DNA of 64,000 nucleotides from Diphasiastrum complanatum. Its lineage: Eukaryota > Streptophyta > Lycopodiopsida > Lycopodiales > Lycopodiaceae. Made by a program: the position numbers and the translations under genes. The stretch is taken from positions 10,241,456 through 10,305,455 of the forward strand of contig CM055102.1 in the NCBI GenBank assembly GCA_029204225.1, in the 5' to 3' direction. A model generated the notes under the pieces. That model had not been told where the DNA came from and did no database searches. It saw only the letters and a program-made list of their open reading frames with translations. Below are positions 49,357 to 59,600 of the stretch, one piece after another. How positions within the stretch are numbered: the first letter of the stretch is position 1; every line of letters starts with the position of its first letter.

Positions 49357-50319
49357 AATTGTTGCAACCAAATGAGAGAGAAAAATGCTTGGATATCAGA
49401 AGTTTTAGTAGAACCAGGCTTAGGGTTTTGGGATCTGCAAATGCCACCCCACAATAGAGAAGCGGTGCAGATATTCACGTCATTCTTTATGACATCAGTG
49501 GAGAAAGGCGACGAGCATGCAATAAAGAAGTACATTAAACCAGGGTTGAAACAAAGGCGGGTCTTCATCCTTCCTTACAATGCATAGTAAGTGGTATAAT
49601 TTTGTATAGATATTTGAATGTGGTCTACATTAGACTAAATACTTGGTCTAAAAAATACTTCGTCATCTGTTTTGCAGTTCTCACTGGAGTTTGGGAATTT
49701 GGGTATGCACATTGACAAGGAGGACATATGCCACTGGACGGGACTAACATGCAACTCAATGGATACCACCCATGTTGATATTGAAAGGTAATGCCTCAAA
49801 TGTGTCCCCTCTTATGCTATGTTCAATTGCCAAAGATCCCCATGAGAAGTCAACATTTTTTTAATTTGTGCAATGTATAGGATCATGGAAAGCGTCGCCT
49901 CGTTGTTGTCTTGTGCATCCACTCAAAAACATTCCTTTCGCATCTTCGATGCCCAGGTACCTTAAAGCACTAATTATCACAACATATATAGATTGTTTAA
50001 GAATGCTTACATTCTCCTTGACTAAACGTATAGTCTCCACAACAAATGGATGCATATAGCTGTGGATGGTTCACTATCAACAATGGAAAAAAGTTCATGG
50101 AATGGTTTGCTGAACATGAAGGACGACTGTGTTTAGACTTGGTAAATGCAAATGTGTTGCTTGTTTGTTAATGCATGCTTAATGGAACACATCATCAACA
50201 AGCCTAATTTTTTCCGTCCTCCAAAGTCTGTATGTGGCAGTTGTCGAGCTGACATAATTTACAAGTTTCGAGAGGAGATGCTGCAAATTTTCTTGGACAA
50301 CGCATCAGATATTCCATAG
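49357..50319 (+). pseudogene. Ulp1-like C48 cysteine peptidase domain (five exons, one frameshift)
   Basis: Exons 49,357-49,586, 49,678-49,787, 49,881-49,956, 50,034-50,141 and 50,227-50,319 have GT-AG ends and join in phase. Exon 1 gives QRRVFILPYNA. The first junction completes YSHWSLGI with the catalytic His. Exon 3 gives RIMESVASLLSC. Exon 4 gives SPQQMDAYSCGWF with the oxyanion Gln and the catalytic Cys. Exon 5 ends FREEMLQIFLDNASDIP. The only defect I see is one missing base in a T run near 49,699. Ulp1 enzymes process SUMO. In MULEs the domain's role is not established. The expected Asp of the triad is not obvious (HWTGLTCN where HLDSL is typical). Confidence 0.75.
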
Positions 50320-50836
50320 TGCCAACCAGGCAATCACAAGTTCAGCTATCTGCTACCTCTTTGAATAGATGATAGCATCTCTTCTATATTCAGTTTTATA
50401 TGACACATGTTTTGGCTAATGATACGAATGTTCCTGGGTCCAATGCAGACACAACTGGATACAAGTCAATTTCACGGAGAACAACCACACAACTGAATGT
50501 CAACTACATGGATGCAGACTGTCGAAACTAATGAACCAAGCTATATTTAGCATACATTTAGTGTATCGTAGTTTCGAAGAATTTTTTTTCCAAAGCCTAG
50601 TACCGAAATGCTGTTTTGGTTCAATATCCTTGAAATTCTTTGTCAAAACCTTAAAACATTGAAAACCTGACATTTGGGCGCTTATTGTCCGGCCTCGACT
50701 CTTATTGAAACTTTGATATTGTGTTCCATTAACATCTGTTTATCGTCTATTTGTGTTTGTACATTAGTGCTTGCAGGCATGCTTTCAAAATGAGCAGACT
50801 TTAATACCTTGATATATTTGGATTTATACCACGAAA
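50320..50836. other. DNA downstream of the Ulp1-like domain
   Basis: No further exon is recognised; it should hold the 3' UTR and possibly the right transposon end. An unassigned open stretch occurs at about 50,450-50,530. Confidence 0.4.
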
Positions 50837-51254
50837 GCTCTTTAGTTGTTGTCATAACATGTGGGAATTTACCATAATTTGGATTTTTACTAGTTATTCA
50901 TTTCCAGTTTACATAGCGGATAACATTCCTTTTTTTTTTTTTGCTATCTATCATTTTAGCATAATCATACTGACGTGTGCATGCAGGCATAGAGGTTGCC
51001 TGGTAGGCAAACAACTCTTTTGGTTATGACACATTGTACATTGATGCTCTTTAGTTGTGGTCATGACATGGGAGATTATGAAAACATTGATTTTTTATTT
51101 ATTCGTGTTCATTTCTTGCTTATATAACAGAGAGTATACTTTATGCACCCAACATTGTTTTCTATCTATCACTCTTACACAATATTACTAATGTTTGCAT
51201 GCAGGTTTAGAGGTTGTCTGGTGTGCATACCACTTCGTGGTTATGATTGGGGTT
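50837..51254. repeat. 209-bp tandem repeat, two units
   Basis: GCTCTTTAGTTGT starts units at 50,837 and 51,046; both hold CTATCTATCA and GCATGCAGG followed by TAGAGGTTG and C/TCTGGT. It may be a subterminal repeat of the MULE-like element. Confidence 0.85.
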
Positions 51255-51271
51255 CGATTCCCCATCAACCT
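51211..51271 (+). other. tRNA-like Pol III promoter remnant
   Basis: GGTTCGATTCC (51,251-51,261) is a perfect B box inside a GGGG-loop-CCCC T-arm. A weak A-box-like TGGTGTGCATAC lies about 30 bp upstream, and AGGTTG / CAACCT ends can pair. The D and anticodon arms are poor, so this is a tRNA pseudogene or SINE head, not a working tRNA. Confidence 0.45.
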
Positions 51272-51856
51272 TGCATGGATTGTACATATCACCGACGTGG
51301 AGCTTGAAAATTAGCTTAACGGATCTCAAGAGTGAGACTAAACCCAGACCGTTGCAAACCATTAGAGCTAGCCAAAACAACGTTTTTGGTCCAGCCTTGC
51401 CAAATCACCCAATTGGCAGTATTGGCAGCACACGTTACGATTAACACAACAATGTGCATAAAAACATTATAAAAAAACGACAGAAATGAAACAAACTAAA
51501 AATAATTTTAAATCCTCATATAAATGTAGTTTTATTATAAAACTTTTAAATTTTTTAATTTCACAAATGTGACATTGATTGCATTTAAAACTTAATAATA
51601 ATAAAATATTGTGCTCTTCATGCAAAGGTAAGTCTACATTTTATAGTTTTTTCATGCTAATTTTCATTTCCACAAAGTGTTAAAGATTTCAATGTGAAAA
51701 GAGAGTTGCAATATGTAAAATGTTGCACAAAGCATGGACTTTGCGCAAAATATTTGGGCAAAAGGTCAAAGTTAAATTAAAAGTCAAAGGTTTTTAATAT
51801 TGTGCCTATGGTGAAGCTGGCCAGAATAGGCAAGTGCTTTGAAGATACAAGGCCCC

Positions 51857-52212
51857 CCCCCCCACTAGGACTTTAGAGCACGGGCCGCGCGTGGGAGGGG
51901 TTTAGCCCCGGTGCCCCCCAGTGCGTGATGCGTGGCCCGTGCTCGGTTGCCCGCCAAATTAAGTCACGGGCAAAATTTGGCGGGCGACGCTGGGGCACGG
52001 TCCCGGTCAACGGGGTGGCGTCGGGCTGCGGTCCCAGGCAATGGGTTGGCGCCCTGCCGGCGCCGAGCGGTGGTGCCAGGCAGACGTCGCGTCGGGCAGG
52101 GTGTCGGGGAGGCGCCGGGCAGGGGGTCCCCCAGGCAATAGGGTGGGCGCGGGGCAGGGGGTCCCCCAGGCAATAGGGTGGGTGCCGTGCACTCAGCGCC
52201 GGGCACCAAGCT
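51857..52212. other. GC-rich island with short tandem repeats
   Basis: Strongly GC-rich sequence stands in AT-rich surroundings, starting with a poly-C run (51,853-51,864). A 35-bp unit containing CAGGGGGTCCCCCAGGCAAT is repeated in tandem at 52,117-52,186, each with a palindromic GGGGGTCCCCC core. Open frames on both strands (up to 118 codons) follow from composition. It lies about 1.1 kb upstream of the F-box start codon. Confidence 0.8.
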
Positions 52213-52462
52213 CTCACACACACACACACACATTCAAAGAGTTGGGTGGGTTTCTCTATATATCCCCTCCCAGTTCCCTTGCAAAATTGTTTATGGGATT
52301 AAAACTGGTTGCCTAAACACACGGCGTCCGGGCAGCCAGTTTAAAAAAAAAAAAAAGATGTGGTCAGGAGGGCACCGGTGCTGGTAAGATGGGAGCCCCC
52401 CACCCTAAGAATTTGCTTTGACTTTGTGGCCAACAATGAAACAAAAGAGAGAGATAATGTGA

Positions 52463-52465
<3 letters not shown>

Positions 52466-52496
<31 letters not shown>
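52466..52496. repeat. (GA)n tract upstream of the F-box gene
   Basis: About 15 GA units, flanked by AGAAAG runs. Plant GAGA tracts in 5' regions can bind BPC proteins, but nothing here shows that it is used. Confidence 0.9.
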
Positions 52497-52501
<5 letters not shown>

Positions 52502-53267
52502 AAGAACAGAAGAAGAAGCAGAGAGACAATGACAAGTTTCAATTACGGTCCTTTTGAGGACGAAAGCTTTAATTTGACAGCAACTTTTTCTTTGCTTTTC
52601 TTTCTACCAATTGGGTAGATGATGCCCAGATCGTCCGTGCTTTGCCTGACTTTCTGGAGCTGCAGGATAACTCGGGCGATGCGATCAGCTGCAGCCTGCT
52701 GGGAAAAGTGTGCTGCTGCTTCAAAGTTCACTAGTTGCTTCTGCTCTCTTTTATGTTTTGCTTTCCGGTTTGGTGGATGATGCAAGGTCCGCTTTGGCAG
52801 AGTACGTTCAAGTAGCTTGGATCTTCGTGGGTTTCAGTTATGGCAATCCATGGATCTGTATGCAAGTGCATCAGGAGCTTCTGCATGTGAGATCTGATGG
52901 ATCTGATCAAGTTATCCGATCCAGGCGTGATTTTTGATTTGCTTATTGTAACCTTATGGATCCGTCTAATTCCATGAATCGCTTTAAGACTGGCATTCTT
53001 AGACTCTTTCTGGTGATTTCCTTGTGTTTATTAGGGTGACTCGTGTGTCATTCATTCAGGATTTGTATAGCGATTCCTGGTTCAATGTGAAATAGTGAGA
53101 TCAATGCTTTTGATGTGCAGCATTTCAGCATTATCTCATTATGTGGGTTTGGATCAAGAACGGTGCAAAAATGATGACTATAACTGCTGTCTTTTTTAGG
53201 GGCAGATGTAACTTTTGCACATCGATAAGCAAATCTATTCTCCTGTAGGAATCAGCTCTCGCACACA

Positions 53268-56200
53268 ATGGAAGACTATGTAAATTTCTTTGATCTGTTA
53301 CCTGATGACGTTATCAACCTCATTCTAACAGCGGTTTCCGATTGTAAATCGCTTGTAAGATGCATGGCAGTCTCCAAATATTTGAAGCAGCACTCTGCTC
53401 GTGTCTCATCTCTTAGCATTGAGTGCCCAGGTCAGTTCCCATCATATGAAGATAAACTTGAAAAAATCTACTCGATGGTGAAAGAATTTCATTCTTTGGA
53501 ATCTCTGATTGTGAGGGTGGGGCAGCCTAAAGACGAGCCGCCATCCTGGGCTAGCTGCATGCGATATGCAGAGATTGGGACATCTGTAGAGAAGTTTATG
53601 TTCATGGCAGCAAAGTCTGGGGAGTTTTCTGAGTTGGACATAGCTGTTAGAGGCTTTCGGCATCATGCATCAAATGATCAAAGCTATAAAGAGACTGGTG
53701 CTCTGTCAGAAATTGCAAGTTCCTCGGGATCACAAGCTAGTCAGAGAAAATGGGACTCTTCCATTGGAGGTAAGAGTAAGATCATTACTCCAGGCTCAAG
53801 TAATATTCCAGGAGAAGAAGAAGAAGCTTTACTGAATAATGTATCTGAAGAAACCGCAAGTAAACAGGAAGCACGTAGCACAGAAATTTTGTCATTTCCT
53901 CATTGCAACATTAGGAGGATCGGTGCCGGACAAGGATCTAGTGTATCTCAAAAACTAATTCTTGGAGCTGGTCATGATTTTTATGAAAGTGCAAATGAAG
54001 CATCTACATCTAGACAAACGTCTTCAATCTTGAGCTCAGCTTCAAGACAAAGCCGTTGTAGCAGAAAGGTCCCAGAATTCACTCTCCGTCAAGTGGTTGC
54101 TCCCAGCAATAACGTCCTCAGAAGAATGGTGCCAGTTATAGTGTTTGCAATAGTTCAGGGGTTGGATGAGTTCCGAGATAAAGTGCCATCCTTCATTGAG
54201 AAATTTACACTATTGAAAAGATTTTTGCTGGTGGACTTGCTTGAAAGCGTTACTGTTTACATGAGGGAGCATCAGATTCAGGATATCAGGTTTCAACTTC
54301 GAAGAGAATCGGAAGCAGAGCCTGGCGGGCGGGGGAGAGAAGAAATTGCTGAATCTGAGAATCTCGATGTGGGGCAATATCAAGGGGAAAAGGAAGACAG
54401 CACGGTAGGAGACAAGATGCTTGAGAAACAAAGTTCACTCCACAAGCCTAGCTCATCAATTGAGCAAAAGCTTGTGTTAGGATCAAAGGGAAATAACGAT
54501 ACATGGAACTTATTGACTGATGAAAATAAGGAGCGATACTGCATTCAGAATGTAATTTCTGTTGAAGTTCAGAAAGATTACAAGGGAAAACGCCCAGATG
54601 TTGCTGATAAACACAACCAGACGGTGAGCAGATACAATGTGAGCGAAAAGGGGAAAGGTAGAGTGGAAGATCCTGCAAATATGGAGGACAATATGCTTGC
54701 AAGTGAGAAGGCAGTTTGTAGGGCTGAAATAGAGTTCAGTGGATGCGGAGGCCCAAATTTCTGGCACATGGGAGAAAGCTCTTTAAGCTACAGCTCTGAG
54801 TCTGTTCCTCAGGCTGAGCAGGGAAATCTTGGTTATGCTTTAACACATCCTATGAACAATGAAAACAATGTTACTGGATCTAGTTCCTTGTACAGTGGAA
54901 GGGACGCAATCGGTGCAGATTATGTTCAGAAATGCAGTGGTGTAATTCAGGAAGAATCCTCAAACTTCGACAAAACTGGGAAGGTTCTTGTTGAATCAGA
55001 AGAAGCTTCAATTAAAAAGGTTATGCCGTCTGCTTTCAAACATTGTGCAGGTCTCTTAGAGCTTTACCCAAAGGATAGCATCTTTCAAAATCAGGAGAGC
55101 AAAGCTGTCCATAATGAATTTGTTTTGGAAGGGCGTCTGGACAATTGTCCAATTGATGTACCTCTGGTTCCTGTAACTGTTCCAACTAAAGACAGCTCTC
55201 AAAATCAGGAGAGTAAAGCTGTTCGAAATGAGTTTGTTTTGGAAGAGTGTCTGGAAAATTGTCCAATTGATGGCGTACCTCTGGTTCCTGCAAATTTTTC
55301 AGTGTCATGGCATGACTATAATGATTCTCAATGTGGGGGGAAAAGTAACAGCATTAATTTTCAAGAGGGAGGTCGGGATAGTAGGTCTGACAGCTTGTTG
55401 AAGCACTGTTTCAAGAGAAGTTTGAAAAGTGATACCCTTAGGTTGAGAGAGACAGACAGGTTTATAAGAATTGGAGATAAGAAGAAGGACAGGCTAGAAG
55501 ATGTTGCAATAAAGAGGCAGGAAAACCTGTTGTACAAAGATTTTAGTTTCAGGAAGAAAGAAGACAAAAAGGGCGTGAAGACATGTAGGCCTGGAATGGA
55601 AGATGATGATAAACTCCTGAGAGAATTAGAAAGGAGAGATAAAATGGGCATGGAAGATAAAAAAATCAGGTCCATTCATGGATCTTGGTGTAAGAGTCAG
55701 GCATATGTTCCAGAATGTCCGTCAGGAAAAGAGCTCCTTAAGCTGTCAAGCGTAGAAGATTTGAACTTGAGCAGACTGGGGATAAAAACTACAGGTCCCA
55801 CAACTGCTGACCAAGAACAGGTGGGCCTTTGTTCTAGATCAATGATACTCATGAAGGAACTTGGTTTGTCATCTAGCACCTTAAGTTCTCCGAGCTTTGC
55901 ACCATCACAGAAATTAGACAAATCAGAGGTTTCTTTCAACCATGACGGCAATTTTGTTGCTATTAAATCAGCTCTTGCATCCGATTTGCATTTGGCCTCT
56001 GGATCTAGAGAGAATGCATTAGATAACAATTCTAATGAAGAGACAGTTGCTGAAGGATTGGAGATAACAAAACTTTGTAATGGGAACCAGGTATATAGCA
56101 TGACTCAAGGAAATGAAGCCCAAACAGGGAGCTGTCAAGATGATTGCTTTGCTGGAAACAAGTTAGCCTCTACAAGTGGGGAAAGGCAAGACGAAGACAT

Positions 56201-56690
56201 CTGTAGGTTGGATGGAAGTGGATCAAGAAAAGAGCAGCCCATCAGTAGAGATGTAAATAAAGGGATTTATCACCCATGTATTCAGCTTGAGGAAAGAGGA
56301 AAGAGAATAATGCAGACTGAGGCATGGAGAGAAACTTGGAGAGAGAGCTTGAGAAAAAGAGTTAGAGATCACCAAAGGGAGATGCAACGCCAATCAGAGC
56401 TGGAAAGGGAATCAGAGGCTCGCAGGGAGAGGATAAGGGCAGAAATGAGAAGAAGGCAGCTGGACATTGAACAGGAGGCTCTTAGTTTCAATATCACTTT
56501 TTGGAGAGCTGAAAAGGTTTCTGCATACAATTATTGTCTCAGTGATGTGTCCATGTGCATTGCTACAAATGCTGCCAAACCTTTACTATTGGCAGACTTG
56601 GACTTACTATCCCAGGCAGCCCTTGCTGGGTCGCTTCTTGCAGCCACCGTGTCTACCGTCAATAATCAAGCTTCTGTTCCTAAGCTGTAA
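53268..56690 (+). CDS. Large F-box protein (1,140 aa), single exon
   Basis: The F-box is at residues about 7-50 (FFDLLPDDVINLILTAVSDC ... LVRCMAVSKYLKQHS), followed by text resembling the At4g18380/At5g46170 plant F-box group (EFHSLESLIVRVGQP, YAEIGTSVEKFMFMAAKSG). A second globular stretch lies at about 265-345 (LRRMVPVIVFAIVQGLDEF). About 350-1,000 is long, hydrophilic and low in structure. An Arg/Glu-rich helix spans about 1,008-1,071, and the C-terminus is hydrophobic. Residues about 607-683 are two tandem 38-codon copies. F-box proteins select substrates for SCF ubiquitin ligases through SKP1. Known relatives are only 350-450 aa, so the middle is an unusual expansion. The ATG context (CACAATGG) is good. 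Confidence 0.85.
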   Translation: MEDYVNFFDLLPDDVINLILTAVSDCKSLVRCMAVSKYLKQHSARVSSLSIECPGQFPSYEDKLEKIYSMVKEFHSLESLIVRVGQPKDEPPSWASCMRYAEIGTSVEKFMFMAAKSGEFSELDIAVRGFRHHASNDQSYKETGALSEIASSSGSQASQRKWDSSIGGKSKIITPGSSNIPGEEEEALLNNVSEETASKQEARSTEILSFPHCNIRRIGAGQGSSVSQKLILGAGHDFYESANEASTSRQTSSILSSASRQSRCSRKVPEFTLRQVVAPSNNVLRRMVPVIVFAIVQGLDEFRDKVPSFIEKFTLLKRFLLVDLLESVTVYMREHQIQDIRFQLRRESEAEPGGRGREEIAESENLDVGQYQGEKEDSTVGDKMLEKQSSLHKPSSSIEQKLVLGSKGNNDTWNLLTDENKERYCIQNVISVEVQKDYKGKRPDVADKHNQTVSRYNVSEKGKGRVEDPANMEDNMLASEKAVCRAEIEFSGCGGPNFWHMGESSLSYSSESVPQAEQGNLGYALTHPMNNENNVTGSSSLYSGRDAIGADYVQKCSGVIQEESSNFDKTGKVLVESEEASIKKVMPSAFKHCAGLLELYPKDSIFQNQESKAVHNEFVLEGRLDNCPIDVPLVPVTVPTKDSSQNQESKAVRNEFVLEECLENCPIDGVPLVPANFSVSWHDYNDSQCGGKSNSINFQEGGRDSRSDSLLKHCFKRSLKSDTLRLRETDRFIRIGDKKKDRLEDVAIKRQENLLYKDFSFRKKEDKKGVKTCRPGMEDDDKLLRELERRDKMGMEDKKIRSIHGSWCKSQAYVPECPSGKELLKLSSVEDLNLSRLGIKTTGPTTADQEQVGLCSRSMILMKELGLSSSTLSSPSFAPSQKLDKSEVSFNHDGNFVAIKSALASDLHLASGSRENALDNNSNEETVAEGLEITKLCNGNQVYSMTQGNEAQTGSCQDDCFAGNKLASTSGERQDEDICRLDGSGSRKEQPISRDVNKGIYHPCIQLEERGKRIMQTEAWRETWRESLRKRVRDHQREMQRQSELERESEARRERIRAEMRRRQLDIEQEALSFNITFWRAEKVSAYNYCLSDVSMCIATNAAKPLLLADLDLLSQAALAGSLLAATVSTVNNQASVPKL
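55086..55316 (+). repeat. 114-bp in-frame tandem duplication in the F-box gene
   Basis: CAAAATCAGGAGAG recurs at 55,086 and 55,200; both units encode QNQESKAV.NEFVLE and NCPID. The second unit has one additional Gly codon. The frame is kept. Confidence 0.92.
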
Positions 56691-59600
56691 ACCACGACCC
56701 CTGAGACTGGCACATCTTAAAAGTTTATGGATGATGAGATTATTTTATTTCTTCAGTTCTTGTTTGCTGGAGTTCCTTTTTATTTCTGGGTTTCTGATTC
56801 AAACACACTAATGCTTGGAGTTATTTTTATTGCCATGTGTTGATCAAGTTGAAAGCTAGAATATCGAAAACTTTACTGATTGCTTTGTTTGATAATAGTG
56901 TAGATGCTCATCGGTAGATGCAGAAGCTTGTAGATTTTTTCCATTTATCAAATCCCAAAATATAAGCATTCTAGTCAGTGTGTTCATCATGCTCTGAGAG
57001 AATAGGCATGAAGAGCAAGCTTTCCTTTTACTCTTGACATAATCAGAATGGCTAGTGGACTATATTCGGTTAAAAGTCATCTCATGGATCTAGAGGGTGT
57101 ATCAGCTTCTATGATTTCGCATATGTTAGGGCATAAAATATAGTCCTACTATCAGATTGGAGATTATGGTTGCAGCAAGTAAAAACAATGCCGAAAATAT
57201 TACTTCAGCTTGGTGACGGCTGTTTAAGTTTGTTCCTTTTGACAGTATGGATGATCTTACATCTTCCTCAAAGCATGATCCTATCTAATTCCTTGAATAT
57301 TCTCTTTATCTAGCAACATCGCATTGTAACTGAGCCCCTTTCCATTGTTTCAGAATCTCTAGACATAATTGTGGAGAAATGGTAAAATTCGTGGCTACGT
57401 CTAATGTCAATATACCATTGGTTCTTTTAAGAACCTTCACATACAGAGCATAGGATGTTGCAAATAGTGGTGAAGCACTGGAGAATGATCGTAATCAGTG
57501 GAATATCCATCCTCTGCTCAGAAATCCAACTGATGCTAAACTGATCTATCCTATAGCCAACTGACAAAGCTAGAATTACGCCATGTGGCATATTTATATT
57601 GTTGCAGGCTATAGGCCCTATCAATTTTGGGCTGGGAACCCAATAATGATGAAATCAATAACCAATGGATAATTAAGGAGGTGCAAATAAGGATGATAGT
57701 GGGAATGCTGGCTGTTTGTGCATGCCTACTACAAAAGAAGAAACTTGTAAAATATTAAGATCTAGAGTTAATATATACAAATCGAAGCTTCTATCGATCA
57801 ATAATTCCTCATTATCAGATTGGATCTTAACGATAGAGATAAAAATATTCCTATAAGCAATACGTTCGCATAGCTGCTCATTGGCGCTCCATGACAACAC
57901 CCTTTGTCCAATGCTTGTTCTTGCAAGCTCTTCATAGCTTGCCAAATTTTTTGCAATAGTGGGGACAATTGCTTGAGCCCCATTGTTTTCATCATAAACA
58001 AGAGTTTGTCCTTGGACTAATGCTTCTTGGTTTCCAAAAGAGGCTCAAACTTGCGACCAAAGAAACTTTGGATGACCACCTAACCAACAAAGCCAATCCC
58101 TTTGGGTGTCCTTGGACTAATGGAGTAGGATTGCATTTGATCTGTTAGTTGATAGAAGCTTGTCCCTAGAGTTAATGCTCTTGGATTTAGGGGGATTCGA
58201 AGCTTATCATTAAACTGGAAGGATCAGAATGTAATGTTGAACCCATATTAATTATTCTGTTTAAATCACTAGAACATTTGTGATAGGTATGCCAATCATC
58301 CAAATGAATGAATTCTCCAGTTTTTGGGAACAAGAGATAATATCCTATATGGATTATAGGACAATTAGATGATCAGTGGATCTTTGTAATAAGGGTTTTC
58401 TGGAAGGAAGAGCTGGTGGTATGGGACATTAGTAATATTGGAAAGGAAATTCTAGGACTGTAAAGATTTGATTATCAATAAAATATTTTAGTACCTAGTC
58501 ATGATACGGGAAAAAGCAAAACCATTGATAAAATGTGGGGTATTTTGGGAAATTTTGATATTTAATCTAGATTCCAGTGTGGTATCTCATTATCTACAAA
58601 ATCAGAGGCCCTCAAACTATTTCTCGCGTTCTTAATTAATCATTTACTTTTTAGTAATTTCTCGAATATAAGACATCTAACTGGTTAATATCTGAAAGAC
58701 TGTTATATCATATGAATTACTACTTGTGAATAGATTTGTCACTCGAGCTGAAAATATTTGTAAGGAAAAGTCCTATTTGTAATAGACTGAATCCTTTTGT
58801 GGAATGTATTTGTTACTGACTTTTCATGGATTTAGGTATTTTCATATGTCATCTTTCCAGTTAACTTTTATAGGAGGGGGTGAAGTGATGGGATACAATT
58901 ATATCTGAGGATCTGTTGGTTGCATAGTTTTCGGAAGAGAATCAGTTGTGGTATAGAAATGAGATTTATTCTGAAAGTAATTTCGGATAGATTTTGAGTA
59001 AGATACCTATTTGAAACTTTTTGAATAAGAGAAATTCTCTAGGGATTGTGTGGACAATCTGGAACTAGATCAGATTTGAAATTTGAATAATTATCTATAA
59101 GTAGTACAGTAAAAGGTCAAAAGTTACTAATTCCATTTTGATTGGAATACGAATAAATTTGACCAGAAGTTGAGTCGGGAATGTCTGTATTAAATCAACT
59201 AATCTTAGTTTGAGTACTAGGACCGGTGAGGGGTTGATTGGGTGGAAGAAATTATGTTGTTAGTGGTAAATTGGATTGGCAAACTGCTGAGAGTGAATGT
59301 TATTCATTTTAGAGATTTTTCAGATATGTTATTTACTCATGAGAAATAGAAATTTTTTACTAGCTGAGTTACAAGATTCTTGGTGAAATATGTGAGTAAC
59401 ATATGTGGATTCTGGAGGAATCTACCAGATAAGAATGTGTTTATGTACTAGGTCATAGTGAGATTAAGTGTGATGAGGATTCACCAGAATCTGATGTTTT
59501 TGAATTATATTTCTTGTAAGATGCATGATTAGTGAATCATCAGGATTCATCAATTAAAATTATGTTCATTGGATATATAATATTCTTGGTATAGAGTATT

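Larger units (their letters stand above)
46594..50319 (+). mobile_element. Mutator-like (MULE) coding region carrying a Ulp1-like protease domain
   Basis: In order on the plus strand: an N-terminal region, a FAR1-type zinc finger, the MULE transposase core, a broken CCHC knuckle and a C48 Ulp1-like peptidase domain split by introns. MULEs with a Ulp1-like domain (Kaonashi/CUMULE type) are known in flowering plants. Terminal inverted repeats were not found by eye, so outer limits are not set. Stops and shifts show it is not functional as a whole. Confidence 0.7.

Noticed and set aside
51211-51271. Functional tRNA gene
   Set aside because: The T-arm and B box are good, but the D-arm and anticodon arm do not fold and the length is about 10 nt short.
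51873-52387. Overlapping ORFs on both strands, up to 118 codons
   Set aside because: Their openness follows from GC-rich composition with few stop codons; no domain and no strand preference.
54210-56101. Minus-strand ORFs of 60-134 codons opposite the F-box gene
   Set aside because: Antisense shadows of a long coding exon.
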